Position numbers and translations under genes: made by a program
In this document: in pieces, positions 9,721 to 21,207 of the stretch
Numbering within the stretch: the stretch's first letter is position 1
Layout: every line of letters begins with the position of its first letter
NCBI GenBank assembly: GCA_008828725.1
Contig: MEHQ01002731.1
Coordinates: 121,520 to 185,519, forward strand
From: Saccharina japonica
Taxonomy: Eukaryota > Sar > Phaeophyceae > Laminariales > Laminariaceae
DNA length: 64,000 nt
Reading direction: 5' to 3'
Notes under the pieces: generated by a model
Databases searched by the model: none
What the model saw: the letters and a program-made list of their open reading frames with translations, nothing else
What the model was told of the DNA's origin: nothing

Positions 9721-9936
9721 GATAATCTATCTTGTGACGTGATCTGACCTCGTGAAGCAACCATCGTAGTCAGCGCTGACTGCTAGTAAATAACTCAGTT
9801 TGTATGGTGCGTATCTAACAACATTGCATTCCACCCCCTCCCTCATCTGCTGCCCAGACGACTTCGTGTGGCCGACGCTTTATACCGTCCGTTTTTGCTT
9901 TACCCTGTGTCGGTGGTCGGTGGTGGTGGGTGTGAC

Positions 9937-10600
9937 CGCCCCGGCCAAACCAACAATGAAATTACGCCGAGGCTACATACACAGGTGGCCGGGAACCCCC
10001 CCCCCCCCGGGGCAAAGTGGGCGTGAAAAAGGGATTGCGTGTGTGTTTCTAAACACATGGAAACCGTTGCTTTCACCCGCCGATATCCAGCACACCTACG
10101 AGTGTCCGTGCCGAGTCTTCCATCATCGAGAAATACAAGCTCTGTGGTCGCAAAACCAAGGCCCAGAGATAGTACATCGTGATGCAGCAAGCAGAGTGCA
10201 GACATTGGGCAATGTATCAAACCACACAAGGTGTCGACAACGTCTGAATCCGGTACGACTAATGACATACTACAATGTCCAATGTCTGCACAAGGGTGTG
10301 TTTACGCCCACACTGTGCAAGGGTGGCCTGTGTATGGTTTTCGGGTCCAGTTTTTCGCGGCTTTCGCTATGTCTTCTCCCTGCCCGATGTACGCTAAGGG
10401 CGGAGGAGTTTGGCTACGAGTACCCTCGTCATCTTGTTTGATGGTACCGCCGTCTGTGTACTATGTGCACTGTAATACAATCCTAAGAGTTTACGCTTTG
10501 GTTCTCCATCACAAATGTAACAAAACACTGAATCATTTGGAAGGCAGATTCTTGTGCTACAACCCATACACATTTGAAGCACGTTCTTGAAGTTTGTGGA
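9937..10600. repeat. Diverged repeat segment (family I)
   Basis: Pieces recur at 52435-52640: ACAGGTGG-C-GGGA before a poly-C run, GGCGTGAAAAAG, and ACATGGAAA. The word GTGTCCGTGCCGA near 10110 recurs at 51008. Open frames of 119-213 codons cross it on both strands, but none shows a family motif or splice support. I treat it as an old, decayed element. Confidence 0.35.
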
Positions 10601-10929
10601 GCCTTTTTCGAGTTTTTTTGTTTGCCGTGTTTAGGACCAAGCGTAACTCACACAATATTCTCAACGTCCCGCACGCCAAACCTTCACGCTACGAGCACCC
10701 ACAGAGCTGACACAATAGAGGCCGACTGCATGCTCCAATTCCCATGTCCTGGGATTACCTTGTGTCTGCACCCCCACGGTTTGTCTAAACAGCACCCTGA
10801 TCCATCTCCGCTGCGTGACCAGCCGCATATACCAGGACTGTTCAAAGGTCGGGTCAAACCTCGTGCGTCAGGTCAGGCCGGGCCGAGTGGGGGTGGCCCG
10901 ATCCGATTCGTAAAATTGTAAACACCTCC

Positions 10930-11995
10930 CGACCCGACCAGACCAGGCCCGACCCGACCCGGTCCGGTCCGGTCCGGTCCGGTTCGTTCAGGTCCGGATC
11001 GACCCGGTCCGTTCAGGTCCGACCGGGTTCGACCCGATCCGGTCCGTTCCATTCCGACCGGACCCGACCCGGTCCGGTCCGGTCCGGTCCGGTCCGGTCC
11101 GGTCCGGTCCGGTCCGGTCCGGTCCGGTCCGGTCCGGTCCGGTCCGGTCCGGTCCGGTCCGGTCCGGTCCGGTCCGGTCCGGTCCGGTCCGGTCCGGTCC
11201 GGTCCGGTCCGGTCCGGTCCGGTCCGGTCCGGTCCGGTCCGGTCCGGTCCGGTCCGGTCCGGTCCGGTCCGGTCCGGTCCGGTCCGGTCCGGTCCGGTCC
11301 GGTCCGGTCCGGTCCGGTCCGGTCCGGTCCGGTCCGGTCCGGTCCGGTCCGGTCCGGTCCGGTCTCGCCCCGGTTCGTTCAGGTCCGACCGGGTTCGACC
11401 CGATCCGGTCCGTTCCATTCCGCCCGGACCCGACCCGGTCCGGTCCGGTCCGGTCCGGTCCGGTCCGGTCCGGTCCGGTCCGGTCCGGTCCGGTCCGGTT
11501 CGTTCAGGTCCGGTTCGACCCGGTTCGTTCAGGTCCGACCGGGTTCGACCCGATCCGGTCCGTTCCGTTCCGACCGGACCCGACCCGACCCGACCCGACC
11601 CGACCCGACCCGACCCGACCTGACCCGACCCGACCCGGTCCGGTCCGTTCCGGTCCGGTCCGGTCCGGAACGACCCGACCCGACCCGACCCGACCCGACC
11701 CGGTCCGGTCCGGTCCGAACCGATTCGTTCAGGTCCGGATCGACCCGGTTCGTTCAGGTCCGACCGGGTTCGACCCGATCCGGTCCGTTCCGTTCCGACC
11801 GGACCCGACCCGACCCGACCCGACCCGGCCCGGTCCGGTCCGGTCCGGTCCGGTCCGGTCCGGTCCGGTCCGGTCCGGTCCGGTCCGGTCCGGTCCGGTC
11901 CAGTCCGGTCCGAACCGATCCGACCCGATCCGACCCGACTCAGTCCGACCCGGTCCTACCCGATCCGACCAGGTCCGACCCGGTCCGACGCGACG
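10930..11995. repeat. GGTCC pentanucleotide satellite
   Basis: About 1 kb is built from (GGTCC)n, perfect for roughly 300 bp at 11060-11360, with GACCC-type blocks and a recurring spacer CGTTCAGGTCC..CGACCGGGTTCGACCC. The spacer recurs at least four times, so a higher-order unit was amplified. The 181-codon Asp-Arg-Thr-Gly-Pro frame is an artefact of the array. Confidence 0.95.
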
Positions 11996-11999
11996 CGTG

Positions 12000-13224
12000 A
12001 AATTTTAAAACTTCCTGATCCAACCCGCGTGTAGGGAGGTTCGTGATCCGTGAAGAGCCCGACATACTATGTACCCTATGTACCTCGATTGCAAGTATTT
12101 ATATATCTCGGAGGTGACGCACAGATAGAGCCGGTCGAAACAAATAAGGGTCATTATCGCACAGCGAGTTAATGGCCCTGTCTCTATCACGCTGTCAACA
12201 TAGAAGTGTGCTTCACACCAACAAGTAAAGGTAGGAAGGTCGCCTTGTTTTGTCAAGCTGCGGGAACATGATGGATGGGCGTTCATAGCACTTTCTGTTG
12301 CGTTGGTTGCCCAGTGGGGGGGGGGGTGCCCATCTCTCGCCGTTTATAATTCCTCTCTGAAGCTGCGAGGTGTTTCGTGCACAAAAATCGTGTGAAGCAT
12401 CTGTACGTTTGAGACGGCATGCAACACACTACGGGACCCACTCGCTTCGACAAGGACTCTCTCCCTCGATGGCGATGGAGATGGAAAAGGAGGAAAACAG
12501 GGGTCCTCTTTGTAGTATAGGGCCGTTGTTACTATGTCGAATAATACATTTTGTCCAACTTTTCCTCGTTATCCTGATTTTTGTTCCCTAAAAGCGGAGG
12601 TCTAAAGCGTTTCTGGCTTGTTCCCCTCTAGTAAATTTCTTGATTGAGATAACTATTCCCTCGTTTTCCTCTTTAAACTCTTTTTAATATGGGGGGTTTT
12701 CAAGAAAAAGAGGGAAATCAGGACAAAACAAGTTATTCGACATTAACGGCCCTTGCAACTGGGCAGGGGAAACGAGAGGCTTCGAAGGGAGGGAGGGGGG
12801 GAGGGGGAGGGAGGGAGACTGGACGATGGCGCGATCAAGTACCGTGTTGGCTGACGTACAGTAGTTGGGGGGGGCGTTCTTATCGTGCGTAAACGGAGGG
12901 CGTACTCATCATGTATGCATGTGCTCGGATTAGTTGGATATTTAGAGACAGATTCGTAGCAGAACCTTGATTTGAGTCATACGCCGGGGAATGAAGAAAG
13001 GGGCTTCATGATCGCATTATCTCTGTCATTCGTGTTTTATACGCACACTTCTAAAACGATATACTGGGGGCAACGTACGTACCATAAATAGCCTTGGTTT
13101 CTTCTAGCCACCTCACAAAACGCGGCGAGAAACACTCAAATGCATCCCCCACCCCACCCCTCCCCCGCCCTCGCAAAATACATGGAAAACCCATAATGAG
13201 CGCCCAAATGTTAGAGGTGTCTCT
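12000..13224. other. Intergenic region, nothing recognised
   Basis: This is mixed sequence downstream of both genes, which converge here. I see only G-runs at 12316-12327 and 12790-12815 and no supported coding exon. The giant gene's 3' untranslated region and polyadenylation site should lie at its right edge. Confidence 0.45.
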
Positions 13225-13308
13225 ATTAAGAGGTAGGAACGGCGATCCGTCTCCAAAGGGACTCGTAGCCAATGGTCAAATGACTAAAGCAAGCAACACA
13301 TCAATACG

Positions 13309-13368
<60 letters not shown>
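13225..13368 (+). repeat. Family B repeat with 60-nt poly-C tail
   Basis: The body reads TAGGAACGGCGATCCGTCTC, AATGGTCAAATGACTAAAGC, and ends in 60 consecutive C at 13309-13368. The tail ends 23 bp from the stop codon of the giant minus-strand gene, so it lies antisense in that gene's 3' untranslated region. Confidence 0.75.
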
Positions 13369-13369
<1 letters not shown>

Positions 13370-13391
13370 CCGCCGCCATTCGTCGATCAAG

Positions 13392-13565
13392 TCACGGAGT
13401 CGGTCCCCAGTGAGTCTCTCCGGTAGTCAAGTTAAACCAGTACTCCTCCCCCGACCCGTCGTCGAGGTAGCAAACCCAGTCCTCCGGGTTGTCGAACTGG
13501 GGGATCCCGCCGGCGATTTCGGCCTTAGGCTCGAGCTCTGCCGGCTTTTCCCACTGGGCTTCTCC
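13392..13565 (-). CDS. Giant gene exon 26, end of WW2, WW3 and stop
   Basis: It opens GEAQWEKPAELEPKAEIAGG, completing WW2 with the classic GEAQWEKP strand, then gives EDWVCYLDDGSGEEYWFNLT and TGETHWGPTP, a full WW3, followed by TGA at 13394-13392. The acceptor CATTCAG is phase 0. Confidence 0.92.
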   Translation of the reverse strand, partial: GEAQWEKPAELEPKAEIAGGIPQFDNPEDWVCYLDDGSGEEYWFNLTTGETHWGPTP

Positions 13566-16500
13566 CTGAATGTTTGTGTTGGTGGATGCAGCCAGTGCGG
13601 AAAGAAAGCGGCAACAAGAAAGAGGGTGAGGGGGGCGAGCTCAGAGGGGGGAGGCGTACTTCATTTTCATGCACGGCCGTAGTCGTATGACCATAGACCC
13701 TCGCATCCCTACAATGCCGGGACGGAGCATGTCGGGTTTTCACCGACCAGGCAGACATTGCTTGCACCAAGAGCGAAGCGCCGTGAGGTATTGGGCGAGT
13801 CGCATGGAGGGTGAGCTGCATCCTGCTAAGAACCGCCTGTGAGGCGGACTTGCATATGGACGACAGCTTCAATGGGTTAATTTAATTTCTGGTGTGGCCA
13901 CTTCCTGAGACAGCAATGGGAGCACTATGGTAAGGCATCCGCTAGACAGTTACATAGTAATATTACTTTACGGGACTTCCCTGAGATGTATTTGCGGATG
14001 ACACAGGCTGTGCAGGAGTTAAAGGAACAAGTGGGGGGGGGGGGGGGGGGGGGGTACTCATGCATGACCGTACTCGTAAGGCCATAGACCCTCGCATCCC
14101 TACAATCCTGGGAGGGCGGGGAGGGGGAGGGGTTACAGGTGGGGGAACGGGTGGGGCAAGGGGAAGGGGGAAGGGGGAGGAAAGGTGAAAGCTGGGGGTG
14201 GGGCGGAAGTGCAAATCATTGGTGGAAAGGGGGTGATTGTCCATGATTTGAAGGACCCCTCCCATACAATATTTGTCGATACAGACAGTGCAGGCATAAA
14301 AGGCTAGAAAGGAAGGGTGGGGTTAGGAATGGGGGGAGAGGGAGGGGGAGGATAGGCGTACGGAGGGGGCGAGGGGGGAGGAGTTTCGGACGTATTTGGG
14401 CCTCCCTGAAAAAATATGGACGGGCTTTGTACAGTGGCGGCAGGCGTTTTTATTGCTTCTACGGTATACATACCGTGATAACGTTGTAGTAGTACGTCGT
14501 TCCGGTGCCCTCGTCAATAGCCTCCGACCACTTTGTTTGGGCGTCCTCGGAGTAGGACAGCACCCCCGTGTCTCCTCCTTCTCCTCCTCCTCCCGCCCCT
14601 GGTCCTTCGGCGCTTGTTGCAACGGTTAGCGTCGTGGTGGTGCTCTGTGTGTCCGGGGTCTCTCCCCCATCGTAGGGGTTGGTCCAGCTCGCTTCCTGTG
14701 CGTATGGTCGGAAGAAGAGCGGTTGATGGTGTTGTGTTTGTTGTTGTTGATTGTTGTTGTTGATTGTTGTCGTTGTTGTTTGTTGGTGCTGTTGTTGTTT
14801 GTTGTTGTTGTTTGTTGTTGTTGTTTTTTCTTGGTTTGGTGTTGTTGTTGTTGTTGTTGTTATTGTTGTTTGTTGTTGTGTGTTGTTGTTGTTGTTGATG
14901 TTGTTGTATTTGTTGTTGTTGTTGTTGTTGTTATTGTTGTTATTTGGTGTTGTTGTTGTTTTTTCTTGGTTTGGTGTTGTTTTTGTTGTTATTGTTTGTT
15001 GTTGTTTGTTGTTGTTGTTGTTGATGTTGTCGTTGTTGATGTTGTTGATGTTGTTGTATTTGTTGTTGTTGTTGTTGTTGTTGTTTGGTGTTGTTTGGTG
15101 TTATTTTTGTGGTTTGTTGTTGTTGTTGTGTTTGTGCTACCACGGGGGACCACAGCAGTAAATAGGATCTACGGTACACACAAAAACCTATAAATTCACT
15201 TATTTTCACTACGCAAATAACGGTATTCAGTCCTACTTACGATGGTCCCCCGTGATAGATTCATCCCACGGCAGGTATAGGTAGGGGTGCGCAATTAGTT
15301 TTTGCCTTCTAAGGCAATGTTTTGTGACTACAATGGTTGAGCTCCTCCCTCAAGCCTCAAGTGAGCAACCATCGGTTATCATACAATAGTGTGATCATTT
15401 TACTACTCCTACTGCTGTAGTATGTTTCGGTTTTAGGGCCATAGCGGATAGATGGAAATCTTGGAAACGGTTTGCGCGAAAACACTTCTTCGAAGTCATG
15501 CTTCGGGTGGCGTATTAAGCTCCTCCTCATGTGGGAAGCTCTTAAAATAATAAGCCACCACCCCTATAAGGTGGCGTTTTTCGCTATCCCCCGTCGTGGC
15601 CCTGTTGGTCGAGAGTGCAAACCCCTATCTCAAAACCGTCGCCCCGTCCCAACCCCCTGTACCTGTGTAATGACGTTGAAAACGTACCGTTATTAGCACC
15701 CGCGTTTTCGTCTCAGTAGTCCGCAAAACAAATGTGATCTTAAATAAGCAAACCGTTGTGTCGTAAAGGTACGAATCGTGTTTTATTTTTACTTTTTTTT
15801 TGTGTCGTGTGGTTCGTTTTTTGTTTGAATTTTCTTTAGGAATAACTCTGACCCTCACTGTTAGCAACACACATTATTACACAATTGTCTGTGTACTATT
15901 AATAGCAGCGAAGAAGCAGAGCTTGCGCCCCCCACCTTAGAAAAGCTTGTTGAACACAAGCAAATAAAACATTCGTGATGCCTCTCTCCAATACATTGTC
16001 CAAGAATCGTTATTTTTGTTTTTGTCCCGAGAATCGTGATTTTGGTTGTCGCGAATCGTGTTTTTCGTTTGCGTTTCGATTCCGGAATGGCTGACCCATT
16101 CTGGCAGCAGCAGTAGCCAAAATCACAAAATAACATACCTGTGGAATGCGTCAACCAGACTCACCCTATACATACTGCGTATACTAGAACACGCAAGTTA
16201 ACCCATTCAGAACTGAAAAAAAATGCCCCACACTAATTCCAAGTAGTTTCTCCCCAGATTCGTGGGACCAGTTATTAAAGGGTTAATACACACGCACGCC
16301 CTCGGGGGGAGAATTCCAAAGATGCCTTCATTGGCAACGGGGGGAGAGTGTAAAGGACAAGCGACGCGTTCCACCAGGTTGGTTCCGCGCAGGATGGAGG
16401 TGTTGTGCCTTTTTGTTTGGCTGGAACGGTTTCGGGATGAAGGCGCTCCTTAACCCCAGAAATCGTCGGAATTTTAATTTTTGTGATGTAACATGTTTCG

Positions 16501-19500
16501 TTGTGTACTTAAGGCCATGGGGTTTTTTTTTCATCGGGTAGCACGTTTTTCTGCTTTCCTCCAAAACCAGTTTTTTTGGTGAGGTAGTGTCGGATGCTAC
16601 GATAGAGGTGCACCATGTTTTTTCTGAGCTCCCCACTTAAGGAGCGTCACACCTCACCGAAAAAATGATTCTGGAGGAAAATAAAAGTGCTGCCGGCTGC
16701 GAAATATCATGCCCGGAGTGTACTCTGAAACATTATTCGTCACAAAAATGAAAAAACGACGAATTTGGGTTAAGGAGCCCGATCGTTCAGAAAACCATTC
16801 AGCCAAAAAGTGCTACCTCTACCGTAGCACGCGTCGTTATGTACAGAGCTGAAGTGGCCAACCTCAGAAAAAAAATGGTGCACCTATAAGGCGTGTTTCG
16901 GAGAAAATCGTCTCCGAAATTCGTCCCCGGGTGTGTGATGCCTTGCGTATAATATGGTATGTGCCTTGTGCCACGACTAACCAAAGCCACCTGCCACTAT
17001 GTCCCTAAATATAAGAAATTTTGTGTCAAATATGAGTATACAACCGGTGCTTATATTTAGAGACATATGGTGTATTGTTTGGTTAGCCAAAGGCACCTAT
17101 ATACTGTTGTCTTGGTTATGATCTCAGTCACCTACCTGTGTGGCCGTCAACCAAAAACCGTCTACCTTATATACCTTTGTACCAGGTACTTGCTAACAAA
17201 AACAAAAAGCCGCCCATGTTGCTGGTGTAATTGGCCAGCTAAAGGCAACTACCTGTACGGTATTTGACCAAAACCATCTACTTCTATATGCCAATGTAAT
17301 GGTTAACCGAAGCCACCTACGATATGGAATGAACCGCCAGAGGCATCTAATACCTAGTCGACAAAAGCACCTACCTGCGTAATGGTGTTGAAGAAGTAAC
17401 TCGCCCCCGCGCTTTCGTCCCAGTACTCCACCCACTCCGGCTCGGGATCGACGGACACCATCGCCCCTGCCGCGTCTGCCGCAGCATCGATGTTGTTTAT
17501 CGCGGCAGCAGCAGCAGCAGCAGCATCATATGTCACGGCAGCGGTCCCAAGTGCGGCATTATCTGCTCCACCACCAGCTGGAACCGCACCTCCTCCATCA
17601 GCAGCAGCAGCGACAGCAGCCGCAGCAGCAGAAGAAACATAGGAAGATGGGGAAGAAGCTGCGTTGTTATTGTATGTTGTGGAGATGGTGAGTTCGCTAG
17701 TGCTGGACTGAGCTCCACCTTGGGCGCTGTTTCCCCCAGCGCCTCCTTTGCCAGCAGCAGCAGCAGCAGAAGCCACTTGTGTTGTTGATGTCACAGCCGA
17801 TAACACTCCTTCGTTTACCCCCGCCCCCACCCCCACCCCTGCGCTGCCGCTGGCTTGGAGGGTACCCGTGTTAGGGGTGGCGGGCGCCTTGTCGGTCCGG
17901 TCCAGTTCTCCTGTTGGTAGCTTTTCGGAAGGATCTGGGCTGGCAGTCCCTCCCAACTTGAAGTTGTAAACATTTGGGCAAGTTCACGCACATTGTGAAC
18001 AAGCATCGGCGGTGGTGGCGGCGGGGGGGGGGGACGAGGAGGAGGAGGAAGAGGAGGAGGAGGAGCAGCGGGGGGTGGAGTAGGAGCAGAGGAGGAGAAT
18101 GCGAGGGAGGAGAAGAGGGGGAGAGAGGGAGAGGGGGTGGGGGCGCGTGTTTGCCGAGGGAACGGGGGAGGCGCGGGGGTGTGATGTAACGTCATCTTCT
18201 TTTTATCGAGGGGGGCTTGGCTTTGAAACCGCTGCGATGGGAAACCTGGTGGGTGTGCTACTGCTAGCATCGGGAAGACCATACTTATTCCGTTGTTTTG
18301 GTCGATGCCTCTGGATTGCAGTTGGGTGTCATGCGGGATGCTTCCGACAGGCGTTACAGCGGGGGGGGGGGTGACGGGATGGTTGTACTCATCGTCCTAC
18401 ATGGCTATATTCGTATGACCCTAGACCCTCATACCCCTACGAGTGCCGAGACGGAGCACGTCGGGTTTTCACCGACCAGGTAGGCATTACTAGCACCAAG
18501 CGCGAAACGCCGTGAGGAGGGGGTGTAATCATGTCACGCATGGCTGTAGTGGTATGGCCATAGACCCTCGCATCCCTGCGAAGTGCCGGGACGGAGCACG
18601 TCGAATTTTTGTTTTTTGTTCTCAAATATCCCGTTTTTGTTTCTTTCTCATATTGAACTTTGGGAGGAATGCAGTTCGTTTTATCTGTTCTTCGTGTACT
18701 GTCGGTTGAGCCACCATTGTGGTGATTTTTAGGTTTTGGAAACGTGTCTTTGCCATAAACGCGCACGGTCTTCGAATTTGTGCTTTGGCGTTATGAACCA
18801 GGGAGGCGGGAGGGGGGCGGGGATTCTACCCGCCTGTGTATTCCGGTTGTGGTTAGTGAAACAAATGACACTGCCTTCTTAAACTACTTCCTCTTACCGA
18901 TTTTTCCGTTTCTGCTGCAGCCCCTCTATCCCTCTCCTCGGTGGCAGGAGTTGAACCATGTCGAGGAGCTTGGTCGCTAAGGCCGCCGCCACTTCCGCTA
19001 GCACTGCCCCTGCTGCCACCGCCGCTGCCAGTCCGACTCCCACTGCCACTGCCTCTCCCGCTGCTGCTGCCGCCACCGCTGCCGCTACCTCTGCTGCCAG
19101 TGCCGCTTCCGCCGCCGCCGCTAGCCTCCGACCTGCTGCTGCTGCCGCTCTTTCCCCTTGAGGTTGTTGCCTGACTAGCCCCTCCTTCGTCGCTATCGGC
19201 ATAGTCGAGGTCGTCCTCCTTGAAAAAAAACAAAGAGGGCGGTGTAGGAAGCAAGAAAAAATAAGTAGGGTCACGAGCAGCAGCATCTCAATGGTCTACA
19301 ATACTTGGACAGCCCCGTGTTTCCTGCCCACAGTCCAACAACATGGTTTACCATGGTGTATATCATGCGTCAACCTCGGTACAACCCATGGACACCCGCC
19401 ATGAAACGACCCATTGCCCACTTTGTTTTTCCATCCCATTCATTATCTTCGCCCTTCTTTTCTCTCTCCCTGTTTAGTCGTCAGTCAGATCCGGGGTCAC

Positions 19501-21175
19501 TACTAAGTAGGCTCTTCTCCCCCCTCCCCACTACGGTACGTGCCTTGCGTTTTTAATCGCGGGAAGGTTTCAGCTCTTTTTTCCCTCTTCGACTCGCGTC
19601 GAACTGTAGTTCATAAAAACGGGCAAAAGTACCTTGATGACGACATATCGATGTTCTCACATTACCATGACAGCTCATTTCGCTGAAATCTCAGCCCGAG
19701 GTCACAATACATGGGCTAAACGAAAACGCTTTTAGATGGAAGTATTACGCGTTGAAGTAGGGAGTTTTGACAGTTGGTTGTACAACCTGAGAGGGTTGAA
19801 GATCAGGGATAAGGCGAGCGTAGAGAGCCCCCAGCAGCTCTCCCAACCGGCTTGAAGACGGAACTTCGTTTGTTTCTGCCGGCGGAGATCGTGCCCGCCA
19901 CGCTCAAGAACAGAGCGTCCCGCCCCGGACCGGCACCCGGACCGGCACCCGGAGGGGAGGGGAGGGCCCCGCAGATCACGCTGTCAAGCATTCTTGCTAA
20001 AGAGATTCGATGAACTCGAAAAACAAGCATGAAGCTGATCACGCTGGCCAGCCAGCGGTTAGTGCTGTATGGCCAACACTTCGTCACTTTCATAGAGCTC
20101 TATAACTCGCCCAACACACGGCTTTGTGAGATACTGATACTTTGTTTGTATATGCCCCGAGACACAATCAATACCGTTGGGCGGCCTTTTAGACAGTGGA
20201 TCTCCAACGGATACTTTTTTGTCGAGTACAACAACATCGGCATGCTATTAATAGGATATTGGGGGGTAGTGTTGAGATATGGGATGGTTGAGGAGCCCCT
20301 GTCAGCGAGGAGAAATGTTTTGCGCCGCGCCTGACAGATCACGGTGTAGACCGTCTAGATCATATCCTGCCGTTATGATATGTTGCGCAAAATATCCGTA
20401 TTTAGCGCAGGGTTCAACCCCCAGGAAAACATGTGGGCTCATCCCACGGTAGGGGCGCAGAAGAATTTTCTGAGCTCTTCACATGAGGAGCTCAATATCT
20501 CGCCCAAAAAATGACTTCGGAAACATTCGTTCGCGCAACCCGACCAAGCATTTCAATGCGGTAGCGCAAAACCAAAATACCCGTAAAGTATTAATAGTAT
20601 ATGGTGGTTACTCACGTGAGGAGCTCAACCGGTCAGAAAATATTAAGCCAAAAAGTGGTACCCCTACCGTGGGATTGCTCTGTGTTCGTGTTGCGGCGGT
20701 TATCTGGGCACGACGGTGGATCCAAGCGGGTTTCCGGTTGATGTTTGATGGGCATGATACTGTGACATTCGATCATGCAGATTGTACGGCTCCCATCAGG
20801 CAACATGAGCTACAGTAGATCATACAGATCATACAGATCATACAAATCAGAAATCTATCTGTTTTTCATGGTGAAATGGGAATCGATGTTCTGTCCGTTG
20901 TGTGGAATGCCGTCTCAGCCGCGGGAGTTCGATGTCAGGGAACCGGGTGGTAGTACTGGGAGGGCGGGGGGGAATACACTTACATGTTGCCACTGGAGTA
21001 GAGAAGAAACTCCTTTGCTTGGCATATGGTCGTTGTTGTTGTTGGGAGAAAAAACATCGCGAGTTCGAAGTATTTATTCGCGGAGGCCCACACGACCACC
21101 GACACCAACACCAACAACAACACTACCTCCACCAACACCACAACCACCAACAACAACACTACCTCCACCACCACC

Positions 21176-21207
<32 letters not shown>

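Noticed and set aside
9800-10441. 213-codon plus-strand frame
   Set aside because: No motif, poly-C inside, and pieces recur as a dispersed repeat at 52.4 kb.
10873-11418. Minus-strand 181-codon frame of Asp-Arg-Thr-Gly-Pro repeats
   Set aside because: Pure translation of the GGTCC satellite; a 5-base unit is open in all frames.
14723-15209. Val/Cys/Leu-rich frames resembling membrane proteins
   Set aside because: Translation of the TTG microsatellite.
19855-19920. Histone-H2B-like phrase LRLFLPAEIVPATLKN
   Set aside because: Too short, diverged, and without the rest of the histone fold.
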